Under the pieces are notes generated by a model that was not told where the DNA came from, did no database searches, and saw only the letters and a program-made list of their open reading frames with translations. The translations under genes were made by a program, and so were the position numbers. From Ornithinibacillus sp047228935 (GTDB lineage Bacteria; Bacillota; Bacilli; Bacillales; Amphibacillaceae), in contig NZ_JBFEGG010000003.1 of NCBI RefSeq assembly GCF_047228935.1, positions 490,138 to 554,137 on the forward strand: a stretch of DNA of 64,000 nt, in the 5' to 3' direction. Positions 51,233 through 60,330 of this stretch are shown here, in pieces. How positions within the stretch are numbered: position 1 is the stretch's first letter; the number at the start of each line of letters is the position of its first letter.

Positions 51233-51694
51233 ATGCCAATTATAAAAACAAATGTCTATATTCATGCACCAATTAATTGTTGCTTTGACCTTGCACGGAA
51301 TGTGGAAGCTCATACTAAAACAACACTAGGCACAAAAGAAAAGGCGATAGGTGGGGTCACCAGTGGCTTGTTGAATGAAGGGGATATTGTAACTTGGGAA
51401 GCAACCCATTTCTGGATTCGTCACAAGTTAACAGCCAAAATAATACATATGGAATACCCATATAAATTTACAGATACCATGGTAAGAGGTATTTTTAAAT
51501 CCTTTACACACACCCATGAATTTGTTGAGGTAAATCAAAATGAAACGATTATGATTGATATATTCGAATATAGAAGTCCTTTTGGTATAGTTGGAAATAT
51601 TGCAGATTATTTGTTCTTGGAGAAATATATGAGGAAGTTTTTAGAGAACCGAGGGAAAGAACTAAAGAAACTTGCAGAGAATATTCAGATGTAA
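51233..51694 (+). CDS. SRPBCC (START/Bet v1-like) family protein
   Basis: 153-residue soluble protein of the helix-grip fold. It begins with VYIHAPINCCFDLARNVEAHTKT, the first strand and helices of SRPBCC domains, and contains GDIVTWEATHFWIRHKLTAKI and IDIFEYRSPFGIVGNIADYLFLEKYMRKFLENRG near the end. Such proteins bind hydrophobic ligands; the ligand is unknown. ATG 51233 is 8 bases after AAGGTGG; earlier in-frame codons lack a site. A kinase-like gene follows 28 bases later. Confidence 0.8.
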   Translation: MPIIKTNVYIHAPINCCFDLARNVEAHTKTTLGTKEKAIGGVTSGLLNEGDIVTWEATHFWIRHKLTAKIIHMEYPYKFTDTMVRGIFKSFTHTHEFVEVNQNETIMIDIFEYRSPFGIVGNIADYLFLEKYMRKFLENRGKELKKLAENIQM

Positions 51695-51722
51695 ATGGGT
51701 GACGAATTTATAAAGAAAGGGA

Positions 51723-52478
51723 GTGGGGAATATCACACATTTAACCAAGCTTGCAGTTGGAAATACAGCCACCATTTATCTGCATAATAACCAGATTGTT
51801 AAAGTCTTTCATGATTACTTTACAGTTAGTGATGCGAAATATGAAGCGTCAAAACAAATGGAAGCATATTCAAATGGATTGCCTGTACCAAAAATAATCG
51901 AAGTGACATCTCTAGACGGGAAGCCAGCTATTATGATGGAATATATAAGTGGAAAGACCTTAGGTGAATTAATGCTTGCAGATACAGGAAATGCAGCTCA
52001 TTTTATAGAAAGTGCAGTAGATATACAACTTAAGATTCATTCTATAAAAGCAGATTCCCTTGAACTAATGACGTCTAAGTTACGACGACAAATCTTATCG
52101 GCTGAGAAGTTAAACGATTATCAGAAGACAAATCTAATAGAAAAAATGAACGACATGACATTTGATAATAGACTTTGTCATGGGGATTTTCATGTTTTTA
52201 ACTTAATTCAAAAGGATGATCGCGTAGTTATTATTGACTGGGTAGACTCTAGTTCAGGGGACATTAGAGCGGATGTCTACCGTACTTATTTACTTTATTC
52301 GCAGCATTATCCAGAAATAGCAGAGTTATATGTAAAACTTTACTGTGAGAAAAGCGGGGTTAGTAAGGAGGAAATCTTTGCATGGGCTCCAATCGTGGCT
52401 GGAGCTAGACTAGCAGAAATTGTTCCTACAGAAGATGCGAATCGATTACTGGAAATTGTTGGGCATTCAACGAACTAA
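51723..52478 (+). CDS. Aminoglycoside phosphotransferase-like kinase family protein
   Basis: 251 residues with a protein-kinase-like fold. ATP-lobe segment NTATIYLHNNQIVKVF with a Lys, hinge IMMEYISGKTLGELM, catalytic loop HGDFHVFN (153-160) and metal-binding IDWVD (171-175) are present. It is likely an active small-molecule kinase; the substrate is unknown and resistance to antibiotics should not be assumed. The start is uncertain: GTG 51723 immediately follows AAAGGGAG, which is too close, yet no better in-frame start exists downstream. Confidence 0.8.
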   Translation: MGNITHLTKLAVGNTATIYLHNNQIVKVFHDYFTVSDAKYEASKQMEAYSNGLPVPKIIEVTSLDGKPAIMMEYISGKTLGELMLADTGNAAHFIESAVDIQLKIHSIKADSLELMTSKLRRQILSAEKLNDYQKTNLIEKMNDMTFDNRLCHGDFHVFNLIQKDDRVVIIDWVDSSSGDIRADVYRTYLLYSQHYPEIAELYVKLYCEKSGVSKEEIFAWAPIVAGARLAEIVPTEDANRLLEIVGHSTN

Positions 52479-52492
52479 AATAGTTAAACAAT

Positions 52493-52530
52493 AAGGAATA
52501 GCGTAGCCCAAACAGGACTACCTATTCCTT
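52493..52530. terminator. Bidirectional terminator
   Basis: AAGGAATAG...GTAG pairs with CTAC...TATTCCTT; lies between the kinase-like gene and the ABC permease gene. Confidence 0.7.
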
Positions 52531-52531
52531 A

Positions 52532-53338
52532 TTAAGTTGTATGCTTAATGAGCCAGCTTTCAATTTTTTCAACGACCTTATACATAATCGCAGCAAAGAT
52601 AGCGATTAGGATTAGAGCTGCCATAACCAAAGTAAAGTCAAAGACTTGGAATCCATATACAATCAAGTAACCTAATCCTTCTTTTGATACGAGAAATTCT
52701 CCAACAATGACACCTACCCATGATAAACCAACATTTACCTTCAAAGTGGAAATCATGACGGGTAAATTAGCTGGAAACACTGCTGATTTAAAACACTGCC
52801 AGCGTGTTGCCCCAAAACTTCTTAATACTTTTTCATAATTTGGATCTATTTCTCTAAAGCCTGTGTAGACAACAATTGTTGTAATGATAACAGAAATAAT
52901 TGCTCCCATAGCAATGATAGAAAAATAGCCAGGTCCTAAAGCTACAATAATAATTGGCCCCAAGGCAACTTTAGGCATAGCATTTAAAATGACCAAATAA
53001 GGGTCCATTACTTTAGAAAACCTTGTAGATGACCAAAGTAATGAAGCGAGCACTATGCCTAGTATTGTACCGATAATAAAACCTAGTAAGGTTTCAAATA
53101 GTGTTACATACGTGTGTGAAATCATGGATCCATCCGATAACTTCTCCATTAGCAGATTAATTACCCTTGTTGGAGAACTGAATAATAGTGGATCTATCCA
53201 CCTCAATTTACTTGCAAGCTCCCACAACCCAAAAAATCCAACTAGAATGAGAGCTTGCCAAATGAATATAATTCTTTTCTCTCGCTTCAGATTATTTTTA
53301 TATTTTTGGTACAGCTGCTTATCTTCATGTTGTAACAT
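52532..53338 (-). CDS. ytlD: ABC transporter permease, SsuC/TauC/ThiX type (YtlD)
   Basis: 268-residue permease with six helices of the binding-protein-dependent transport (BPD) family. The EAA-like loop is seen at YEKVLRSFGATRWQCFKSAVFPANLP. It is the last gene of the minus-strand operon ytlA-ytlC-ytlD. Related importers carry sulfonates, nitrate, thiamine precursors or similar; the substrate here is undefined. AAAGGGG precedes the start. Confidence 0.88.
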   Translation of the reverse strand: MLQHEDKQLYQKYKNNLKREKRIIFIWQALILVGFFGLWELASKLRWIDPLLFSSPTRVINLLMEKLSDGSMISHTYVTLFETLLGFIIGTILGIVLASLLWSSTRFSKVMDPYLVILNAMPKVALGPIIIVALGPGYFSIIAMGAIISVIITTIVVYTGFREIDPNYEKVLRSFGATRWQCFKSAVFPANLPVMISTLKVNVGLSWVGVIVGEFLVSKEGLGYLIVYGFQVFDFTLVMAALILIAIFAAIMYKVVEKIESWLIKHTT

Positions 53339-53365
53339 TATGACATCCCCTTTCTATAAGAGGTG

Positions 53366-54142
53366 CTAAACATTTTCGGTATCATTTTTGTTTAACTCCT
53401 CCCATACTTTATCGAAAATAGACTGGTATTTAGGATGTCTTCGAACTAAAAAGGGCATTTCATTTCTTAGTTCAATAGGTACCTCAAATGTTTTCGCTAT
53501 TTTTCCAGGGTTTGCACTCATAACGATAATTCTATCACTCATTGCGATTGCTTCCCCTATATCGTGTGTTACTAGAATGGCAGTTTTGTGGTAAGCATGT
53601 AATAGTTTATAAACTAGGTCTTCTAATTTCAGCTTCGTTTGAAAGTCTAGAGCGGAAAATGGTTCATCTAACAGTAGAATTTTTGGATCAGTGATTAATG
53701 TTCTAACAAGTGCAACACGTTGTCTCATCCCGCCAGATAGGGAAGAAGGGTATTGATTTTCTACATTTTTTAAGCCGACTTCGTTTAACAGTTCAACTGC
53801 TTTTTCTTTTAAATCGACATGAATATTTTCTTGTATTTTTGGACCGATTAATACATTATCTAAAATAGTTTTCCAAGGGAATAAATAATCTTGCTGTAAC
53901 ATGTAGCCTATCGCTAATTCAGATTCATCAATTGGCTTATTGTCTAAATGAACTTTCCCTAAAGTTTGATCCATTATCCCTGATACAATAGATAAAATAG
54001 TTGATTTACCACAACCACTTGGCCCTAGCAACGAGACAAACTCCCCTTCTTTAACCGAGAAGGAGATATCGTCCAAGGCTTTTGTATAACCGTCTTTAGT
54101 AAAATAGTGATGGGTTACATTTTCTAAGGTTAGAAAGGGCAT
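53366..54142 (-). CDS. ytlC: ABC transporter ATP-binding protein (YtlC)
   Basis: 258-residue ATPase energising the importer. Walker A GPSGCGKST (about 39-47), Q-loop YMLQQDYLFPW, signature LSGGMRQRV, Walker B ILLLDEPFSALD and the switch His in LVTHDIGEAI are intact, typical of the SsuB/TauB group. AAGGAGG precedes the start; the permease gene follows 27 bases downstream and the binding-protein gene lies 11 bases upstream. Confidence 0.93.
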   Translation of the reverse strand: MPFLTLENVTHHYFTKDGYTKALDDISFSVKEGEFVSLLGPSGCGKSTILSIVSGIMDQTLGKVHLDNKPIDESELAIGYMLQQDYLFPWKTILDNVLIGPKIQENIHVDLKEKAVELLNEVGLKNVENQYPSSLSGGMRQRVALVRTLITDPKILLLDEPFSALDFQTKLKLEDLVYKLLHAYHKTAILVTHDIGEAIAMSDRIIVMSANPGKIAKTFEVPIELRNEMPFLVRRHPKYQSIFDKVWEELNKNDTENV

Positions 54143-54153
54143 GTTTTCCCTCC

Positions 54154-55149
54154 TTACTGATTGATTACTTCCTCTGCAATCTCTGTATTTACTAGTTCTT
54201 CGTAAGAAATCTCGCCATCAGGTAATTCCCCTGCTTCCTCCATGATGTCGGTTAAATTATTCCACTCTTCTTCATCAAGGACCGGATCGGTTGCAAAGGA
54301 ACCTTGACTCTTATAACGTTCAATAGAAGAAATTAAAATGTCTAAATCTACATCTTCAAAATACCCTTGAATCGTTTTAGCAATTTCAGCAGAATCAGTT
54401 TCTTGCACCCAGCTTTGAGCTTTATAAATTGCTCTTGTGAATTTTTCGATATTTTCTTTATTCTCTTCAATATAGCTTTGTTTTGCCATGAATACAGTAT
54501 ATGGTACATGACCAGATTCTTCACCAAAAGAAGCTATTACATGGCCATTTCCTTCTTTTTCAAAAACACTAGCGGTAGGTTCAAATAATTGAACGTATTC
54601 ATAATCTCCAGAAAGGAAAGCACCTGGGATATTTGCAAAGTCAATATTTTGATGTAAGGTTAAGTCATTATGTGGATCAATTCCATGTTGTTTTAAAACA
54701 AACTCCCCAACCATCTGTGGCATACCGCCTTTACGTTGTCCGAGGAAATTAGAGTCTTTTAAGTCTTTCCAATTAAAATTTGGATGTTCTTCCTTCGCTA
54801 CTAGAAAGGTTCCATCGGTTTGGGTTAATTGAGCGAAGTTGACAGCATAGTCATTGGAATCTTGTGCATAAACATAAATGGATGTTTCTGACCCAACTAA
54901 TGCGACATCAATTCCATCTGATAATAAGGCGGTCATTGTTTTATCTCCACCCCAAGTTGTTTGCAATTCTACATTTAATCCTTCCTCTTCAAAGAATCCT
55001 TTTTCTATAGCGACATATTGTGGAGCATAGAAAAGAGAACGAGTTACTTCTCCTAACTGAATGGTTGTATCTTCATTACTAGAACTACATGCAGAAAGGA
55101 ATAACAGTACAATCAATGATACAACCGCAAGATACTTTATTTTTCTCAT
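54154..55149 (-). CDS. ytlA: ABC transporter substrate-binding lipoprotein, SsuA/THI5-like (YtlA)
   Basis: 331-residue lipoprotein with lipobox LSAC (Cys about 20) and the NMT1/SsuA-type binding fold: FYAPQYVAIEKGFFEEEGLNVEL at the N-terminus and the GG-rich binding loop QRKGGMPQMVGEF. First gene of the importer operon. I chose the ATG at 55149, 9 bases after AAAGGG; a TTG seven codons earlier would lie upstream of that site. The substrate may be a sulfonate, pyrimidine-type or aromatic acid; no riboswitch decides it. Confidence 0.88.
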   Translation of the reverse strand: MRKIKYLAVVSLIVLLFLSACSSSNEDTTIQLGEVTRSLFYAPQYVAIEKGFFEEEGLNVELQTTWGGDKTMTALLSDGIDVALVGSETSIYVYAQDSNDYAVNFAQLTQTDGTFLVAKEEHPNFNWKDLKDSNFLGQRKGGMPQMVGEFVLKQHGIDPHNDLTLHQNIDFANIPGAFLSGDYEYVQLFEPTASVFEKEGNGHVIASFGEESGHVPYTVFMAKQSYIEENKENIEKFTRAIYKAQSWVQETDSAEIAKTIQGYFEDVDLDILISSIERYKSQGSFATDPVLDEEEWNNLTDIMEEAGELPDGEISYEELVNTEIAEEVINQ

Positions 55150-55325
55150 TCCATTCGACCCTTTCAACAACGAGAATTTTTATGCAAAAATTGAGAGCAT
55201 TCTCTCTGTTTTGACTAAAGATTTAGAGATGGGAGTTCTCAGGTAAAAACAAGTTATTTACAACCACATAATATGCTCTGTGCAAAAATTGTGTGAATGC
55301 CTAGAAAATAATCCTTTTTTACAAA
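55150..55325. other. Leader region of the ytlA operon, no assigned element
   Basis: Non-coding AT-rich stretch between ytlA and the pckA terminator. A short GAGAG/CTCTC hairpin followed by ATTTTT lies about 40 bases before the ytlA start on the minus strand and could attenuate. I see no complete riboswitch and no clear promoter. Confidence 0.3.
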
Positions 55326-55328
55326 GAA

Positions 55329-55357
55329 AAAACCGACCTATAGGTTAGGTCGGTTTA
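55329..55357 (-). terminator. Terminator of pckA
   Basis: AAACCGACCTAA/TAGGTCGGTTT perfect stem, then T6 on the minus strand. Confidence 0.88.
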
Positions 55358-55447
55358 AACTAGGACAGCTAGAAAAGTAGATTCCAGCCTTAAATTATAA
55401 GTTATAATTTAGTATATAAACCCTCTTGGGATGAGGACAAGATAATA

Positions 55448-57034
55448 TTATTTAAAGAATGGCCCAGCAGCAGCAATTTCAGGACTAACATGTGTGAATT
55501 TCTTGAAATTATCATGGAATTTTTTAGCAAGGTCTTTAGCAGCAGCCTCATATGCTACTTTATCTTCCCATGTATTTTTAGGAACGAGTACTTCGTCGGG
55601 TACACCTGCAACATGAGCAGGGATATCTAAGCCGAATATTTCATCTTTAATCGTTTCTACACTATTTAGTTCCCCTTCTAATGCGGCATGAACCATTGCT
55701 CTCGTGTAGGAAAGTTTAATTCGGCTGCCAACTCCATAAGATCCACCAGTCCATCCTGTGTTAATGAGAAATACATTTGTATTATATAAATCTATCTTTT
55801 CCCCTAACATCGTGGCATATGTTGCTGGTGATAACGGAAGGAAAGGTGCACCGAAACAAGCAGAGAATGTTGCTTGAGGTTCCGTAACTCCGCGTTCAGT
55901 ACCAGCTAGCTTACTAGTATAACCACTTAAGAAGTGATACATTGCCTGTTCTTTAGATAGCTTGCTAATAGGTGGTAACGTACCAGATGCATCTGCAGTT
56001 AAGAAAATAATGGTGTTTGGATGTCCTGCGATGCTTGGATTGACAATGTTATCAATATGTTCTAATGGATACGCAGCTCTGGTGTTTTCAGTTAAGGATG
56101 TATTATCATAATCCGGTTTACCTGATTCATCATCTAATACGACATTTTCTAATACAGAACCAAATTTGATTGCATTATATATTTGTGGTTCTTTTTCTTC
56201 GGATAGGTTGATACATTTAGCGTAACAACCACCTTCAATATTAAACACGCCGCTTGAACTCCATGCATGCTCATCATCGCCAATAAGTTTACGATATGGA
56301 TCTGCCGATAACGTTGTTTTACCTGTTCCGGATAATCCGAAAAATAACGCAACATCACCTTCATTACCAACGTTTGCTGAGCAGTGCATGGACAGAATAT
56401 TTTGTTCTGGTAATAAGAAGTTCATGATAGAGAAAATAGACTTTTTAATTTCTCCTGCATATTCTGTACCACCGATTAAAATAACTTTATGTTTAAAGGA
56501 AATAAGTATAAATGCTTCTGAATTTGTCCCATCTACTTTTGGATCTGCTTTGAAAGTTGGCGCAGAGATTACCGTAAAGGACGGATCATGAGAAGCTAGC
56601 TGTTCTTTTGTTGGTCGAATAAATAATTGCTTCGCAAATAAATTATGCCATGCAAATTCATTAATAACTTGTATTGGTAATTGATAGTTTTTATCCGCTC
56701 CAGCGTAACCGTCGAATACAAAAACCTCATCTTTTTGTTTTAAATGATTAATTACTTTTGTGTATAATTTTTCAAATATTTCTTCTTCGATTGGCTGGTT
56801 TACATTACCCCAATCTACTTTACTTTCAGATACGGAATCCTTTACAATGAACTTATCTTCTGGAGAACGGCCAGTATATTTTCCAGTAGTAGCGAGTACA
56901 GCACCTGTATTCGATAATATACCTTCATTTCGTGAAAGTACTTTTTCAACTAATCGAGCAACAGATAAATTTTTCTTTATACTTTGCTGCGTTAGAAGTT
57001 CTTCCAATAATGAGGTTTTCATTACTGTATTCAT
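55448..57034 (-). CDS. pckA: Phosphoenolpyruvate carboxykinase (ATP)
   Basis: 528-residue gluconeogenic enzyme forming phosphoenolpyruvate from oxaloacetate with ATP. The P-loop GLSGTGKTTLSADP, the oxaloacetate/metal region IGGTEYAGEIKKSIFS, and the Walker B-like FLTADASG are present. AAGGTAGG lies before the start. The -10-like TATACT lies at 57094-57099 on this strand with a poor -35. In B. subtilis the gene is repressed by CcpN on glucose; I cannot confirm a site here. It is divergent from the metK riboswitch unit. Confidence 0.97.
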   Translation of the reverse strand: MNTVMKTSLLEELLTQQSIKKNLSVARLVEKVLSRNEGILSNTGAVLATTGKYTGRSPEDKFIVKDSVSESKVDWGNVNQPIEEEIFEKLYTKVINHLKQKDEVFVFDGYAGADKNYQLPIQVINEFAWHNLFAKQLFIRPTKEQLASHDPSFTVISAPTFKADPKVDGTNSEAFILISFKHKVILIGGTEYAGEIKKSIFSIMNFLLPEQNILSMHCSANVGNEGDVALFFGLSGTGKTTLSADPYRKLIGDDEHAWSSSGVFNIEGGCYAKCINLSEEKEPQIYNAIKFGSVLENVVLDDESGKPDYDNTSLTENTRAAYPLEHIDNIVNPSIAGHPNTIIFLTADASGTLPPISKLSKEQAMYHFLSGYTSKLAGTERGVTEPQATFSACFGAPFLPLSPATYATMLGEKIDLYNTNVFLINTGWTGGSYGVGSRIKLSYTRAMVHAALEGELNSVETIKDEIFGLDIPAHVAGVPDEVLVPKNTWEDKVAYEAAAKDLAKKFHDNFKKFTHVSPEIAAAGPFFK

Positions 57035-57230
57035 TAAAATTACCTACCTTTATTTAAGAGATTCAATACATTTGTTTCTTGAAATTAATTATTAGTATAA
57101 CACATTCAATTAAATAGTCCATACTATTTGTTTATTTTTTATTGTATTATTTTATTAAAGTTTCGTGACAGTGGATTATACTGTTGACATAGGACAATTG
57201 ATTCAGTTAATCTACAATAGAGCGGATACT

Positions 57231-57337
57231 CTCTTATTCAGAGTCGGTGGAGGGACAGACCCAGTGAAGCCCGGCAACCATCACTACGGTGAAAAGGTGC
57301 TAACCTGAGGCAAGGAAATTTCCTTGAACAATAAGAG
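57231..57337 (+). promoter_or_regulatory. SAM-I riboswitch (S-box)
   Basis: P1 arms CTCTTATT (57231) and AATAAGAG (57330-57337) enclose the conserved GGTGGAGGGACAGACCC, GATGAAGCCCGGCAACC-like block (here GTGAAGCCCGGCAACC), GGTGCTAACCTGAGGCAAGG. A terminator follows at 57353 before metK. High SAM should stop transcription of the SAM synthetase gene. The promoter is probably near 57191-57218 (AGGACA, 16 bases, TACAAT), weakly matched. Confidence 0.95.
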
Positions 57338-57352
57338 CGAAAGGCTAGTAAC

Positions 57353-57387
57353 CCCTTTCCTCATGTAATAAGGAAAGGCTTTTTTTA
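57353..57387 (+). terminator. S-box terminator
   Basis: CCTTTCCT/AAGGAAAGG stem with T7. Confidence 0.88.
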
Positions 57388-57458
57388 TTGATTAAGGATA
57401 TACTATCTGATAGATATTTGAGTTCCGTACCAAAGATATAGAGGGAGGATTTAGCCTA

Positions 57459-58655
57459 ATGGCTAAGAATCGTCGATTATTTACTTCTGAGTCTGTAACA
57501 GAAGGTCACCCAGATAAAATATGTGACCAAATTTCGGACGCTATTTTAGATGAAATATTAAAAAAGGACCCATTAGCTAGAGTTGCATGTGAAACTACAG
57601 TAACAACTGGGTTAGTCTTAGTTGCTGGCGAAATTACGACAACTACTTATGTGGATATTCCGCAAGTTGTTAGACAAACAATTAAAGATATTGGTTATAC
57701 TCGTGCAAAGTATGGGTTTGATGCTGATACTTGTGCGGTTTTAACTGCAATTGATGAGCAATCACCGGATATTGCAAGTGGTGTAAATAAGGCATTAGAA
57801 GCTCGGCTTGGCAAAATGACAGAAAGCGAAATTGATGCAATCGGAGCTGGCGACCAAGGATTAATGTTTGGTTTTGCATGTAATGAAACGAAAGAATTAA
57901 TGCCATTACCAATTTCCTTAGCTCATAAGCTTTCCAAACGGTTAAGTGATGTACGTAAAGATGGAACTGTTGCTTATCTTCGTCCGGATGGAAAAACACA
58001 AGTAACCATTGAATATGATGAAGAAGATCAACCAGTTCGTGTAGACACAATTGTTATCTCTACCCAGCATTCACAAAGTGCCACATTAGAACAAATTGAA
58101 AAAGACATAATGGAACATGTGATTAAGCCAGTTGTTCCAGTTGAATTATTAGATGAGAAGACAAAATACTTTATTAACCCGACAGGACGCTTTGTGATTG
58201 GTGGACCACAAGGGGATGCTGGATTAACAGGAAGAAAAATTATTGTAGATACGTATGGTGGATATGCTCGCCACGGTGGAGGAGCGTTTAGTGGTAAGGA
58301 TCCAACTAAAGTTGACCGTTCAGCTGCATATGCTGCTCGTTACGTAGCAAAAAACATAGTAGCAGCAAAACTGGCTGATTCATGTGAAGTCCAACTTGCC
58401 TATGCAATCGGAGTAGCGGAACCGGTTTCCATTGCAATCAATACATTCGGTACTGGTGAAGTCAGTGAAGAAGAGCTAGTAAATGCTGTTCGAGACATTT
58501 TTGACCTACGACCTGCTGGCATTATTCGTATGCTTGACTTGCAAAATCCAATTTACAAGCAAACAGCTGCTTATGGGCATTTTGGAAGAACTGATGTAGA
58601 ATTTCCGTGGGAAAAAACAGATAAAGTAGAAGCGTTATTAGAACTAACAAAATAA
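57459..58655 (+). CDS. metK: S-adenosylmethionine synthetase
   Basis: 398-residue cytosolic enzyme making SAM from methionine and ATP. Signature blocks: GHPDKICDQISDAI near residue 16, GAGDQGLMFGFA, and GGGAFSGKDPTKVDRSAAY. GGGAGGA precedes ATG 57459. It is controlled by the SAM riboswitch just upstream. Divergent from pckA as in B. subtilis. Confidence 0.98.
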   Translation: MAKNRRLFTSESVTEGHPDKICDQISDAILDEILKKDPLARVACETTVTTGLVLVAGEITTTTYVDIPQVVRQTIKDIGYTRAKYGFDADTCAVLTAIDEQSPDIASGVNKALEARLGKMTESEIDAIGAGDQGLMFGFACNETKELMPLPISLAHKLSKRLSDVRKDGTVAYLRPDGKTQVTIEYDEEDQPVRVDTIVISTQHSQSATLEQIEKDIMEHVIKPVVPVELLDEKTKYFINPTGRFVIGGPQGDAGLTGRKIIVDTYGGYARHGGGAFSGKDPTKVDRSAAYAARYVAKNIVAAKLADSCEVQLAYAIGVAEPVSIAINTFGTGEVSEEELVNAVRDIFDLRPAGIIRMLDLQNPIYKQTAAYGHFGRTDVEFPWEKTDKVEALLELTK

Positions 58656-58660
58656 AGTAT

Positions 58661-58702
58661 AAAAAGCTTAGAACTGATAACTACAAGTTCTAAGCTTTTT
58701 TC
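58661..58702. terminator. Bidirectional terminator between metK and ytoA
   Basis: AAAAAGCTTAGAACT/AGTTCTAAGCTTTTT perfect 15-bp stem followed by T-rich DNA. Confidence 0.88.
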
Positions 58703-58707
58703 TAGTT

Positions 58708-59235
58708 TTAATATTCCAGCCCTAAATTAGTATGTTTTTTATAAAAATGTCCCTTTTCAACATAAGAGGTACGAACACGTTCCATTTCTTTATAATCAGC
58801 TCCATTTAGTTCTCGTACTACTTTTGCTGGTCTTCCCATAACTAATGTATGTGGTGGAATCTTTTTACCAGGTGGAACTAAACTCCCCGCACCAACAAAA
58901 GCGCTTTCGCCAATTTCAGCCCCATCTAATATAATAGACCCCATACCGATTAAAGCATTTTTTCTTATGATAGAAGAATGAAGTGTTACTTGGTGCCCAA
59001 CTGTAACATCATCTTCAATAATTAGAGGATTATTGGGACTTTGATGAAGCATGGATAAATCTTGAATACTAACACGTTTACCAATTCTTGTTGGAGCAAC
59101 ATCTCCACGTATTACAGTTTTAAACCATATACTAGATTCTTCTTCAATAGTTACATCCCCAACAATAACAGCATCCTTGGCTACAAAAACAGTTGGATGA
59201 ATAGAAGGTGATATGTTTTTATAATGATGAATCAA
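58708..59235 (-). CDS. ytoA: YtoA, gamma-carbonic-anhydrase-like hexapeptide-repeat protein
   Basis: 175-residue left-handed beta-helix protein with hexapeptide repeats (IHPTVFVAKDAVIVGDVTIE). Metal-ligand candidates are the His residues in LHQSPNNP, VGHQVTLHSS. Family members bind zinc or iron; carbonic anhydrase activity is shown for only some. Start is TTG 59235 with AAGGAGTGG about 7 bases upstream. It lies 18 bases downstream of ytqB on the same strand. Confidence 0.88.
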   Translation of the reverse strand: MIHHYKNISPSIHPTVFVAKDAVIVGDVTIEEESSIWFKTVIRGDVAPTRIGKRVSIQDLSMLHQSPNNPLIIEDDVTVGHQVTLHSSIIRKNALIGMGSIILDGAEIGESAFVGAGSLVPPGKKIPPHTLVMGRPAKVVRELNGADYKEMERVRTSYVEKGHFYKKHTNLGLEY

Positions 59236-59253
59236 TTTAAAACCACTCCTTGA

Positions 59254-59811
59254 TTATTTTTTCTGTATCGCGATTATAAATGGAGGATTATTCTTTTGAT
59301 TGATAAAACCATATTGAAGTACACTATACTGCTTTTGATCTAGCGAGATGACATGCTTTAAAATAGTATTTTTTTCTTCCTGTCCACCTTCATGTCCATA
59401 GTAAACTACTAGAATAATCCGTCCATTTTTCTTGAGATGTTTTAATATAGTATCAATTGCTCTTACGGTGGACTCACCTTTTGTAATAATAGATTTATCG
59501 CTTTTTGGTAGATAACCGAGATTAAATATGGCACCTCCGATTTCTATATCCTTAAATAAATAGTTTTCAATATTCTCATGGCTATCTAAAACTAGTGAAA
59601 CGTTCGTACAATGATGTTCCACTAATAATTGATCAGTATTATCAATCGCTTGTTCTTGAATATCTAATGCTATTACTTCCCCAGTTTCTCCAACTAATTT
59701 ACTTAAAAATAATGTGTCATTACCGTTACCACATGTAGCATCAATAACTGTCTCTCCTGGAGAAATAATTTCTTCTAATAAATGGTGTGAATAGTTTAAT
59801 ATGCTTTTCAT
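59254..59811 (-). CDS. ytqB: YtqB, SAM-dependent methyltransferase (rRNA methylase family)
   Basis: 185-residue class I methyltransferase. Motif I VIDATCGNGNDT (about 22-33) and ALDIQEQAID bind SAM; FNLGYLPKSDK is the motif IV region with an NLGYLP core typical of the YtqB group, recently linked to wobble-uridine modification of tRNA. The ribosome site is weak (AGGGGTAC). It is divergent from the leuS T-box unit and followed by ytoA. Confidence 0.88.
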   Translation of the reverse strand: MKSILNYSHHLLEEIISPGETVIDATCGNGNDTLFLSKLVGETGEVIALDIQEQAIDNTDQLLVEHHCTNVSLVLDSHENIENYLFKDIEIGGAIFNLGYLPKSDKSIITKGESTVRAIDTILKHLKKNGRIILVVYYGHEGGQEEKNTILKHVISLDQKQYSVLQYGFINQKNNPPFIIAIQKK

Positions 59812-59936
59812 CCTAAGTACCCCTTATGCAAAATTCAATCTGTTTTTAGAATAGCATGTTAAAACATTTTTATGAACTAAAAAAACATGTGCAAATTTGG
59901 AAGAAGTTCATATAGTAATTATAAAAAAGGAATATC

Positions 59937-59965
59937 TTGACAAAGCTAGTAGTATTGATTAAAAT
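59937..59965 (+). promoter_or_regulatory. Promoter of the leuS T-box transcript
   Basis: Consensus TTGACA (59937-59942), 17-base spacer, TAAAAT (59960-59965). Confidence 0.8.
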
Positions 59966-59984
59966 TCAATTTAAATATGGAAAT

Positions 59985-60170
59985 GCGATGCGAAGGAGTA
60001 GTAGTAATGTAACTCAGGTAAAGAGAGACAATGGTTGGTGTGAATTGTCCCTGAGAAGTTGCGAACTCGCCTTTAATGCTGCAGGAGTGAAGCGAAGTAG
60101 TTTCTGCCGTTAATCCGCGTTAAGGATACAAGTGAACGAACTTTTCGTTAATTTGGGTGGTACCGCGGGA
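59985..60170 (+). promoter_or_regulatory. T-box leader responding to leucyl-tRNA
   Basis: The conserved T-box GGGTGGTACCGCGG (60155-60168) is present, with the specifier loop region TTGCGAACTCGCC upstream; CTC reads leucine, in agreement with the leuS gene. Uncharged tRNA-Leu should favour the antiterminator over the terminator at 60177. Confidence 0.94.
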
Positions 60171-60176
60171 AATATA

Positions 60177-60216
60177 GCTTCTCGTCCCTTTTATTGGGAT
60201 GAGAGGCTTTTTTGTT
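60177..60216 (+). terminator. T-box terminator
   Basis: GCTTCTCGTCCC/GGGATGAGAGGC stem, 7-base loop, T6. Confidence 0.9.
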
Positions 60217-60330
60217 TTTACAATATATTAAGTATTAGGTACTTTTTGTAAGGCTTATGTTCCGGGCACGGGCAAGGTTAGTATTTAACAATCTAACAAT
60301 AAATACCTAAATAAAAAGGAGGAAAAAGAA

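Noticed and set aside
51723..52478. Antibiotic resistance kinase
   Set aside because: The fold is shared by many metabolic kinases and no resistance-gene context or close family match is visible.
55150..55330. Possible TPP riboswitch before the THI5-like ABC importer
   Set aside because: Only an isolated CTGAGA is present on the minus strand; the other conserved TPP-box blocks are missing.
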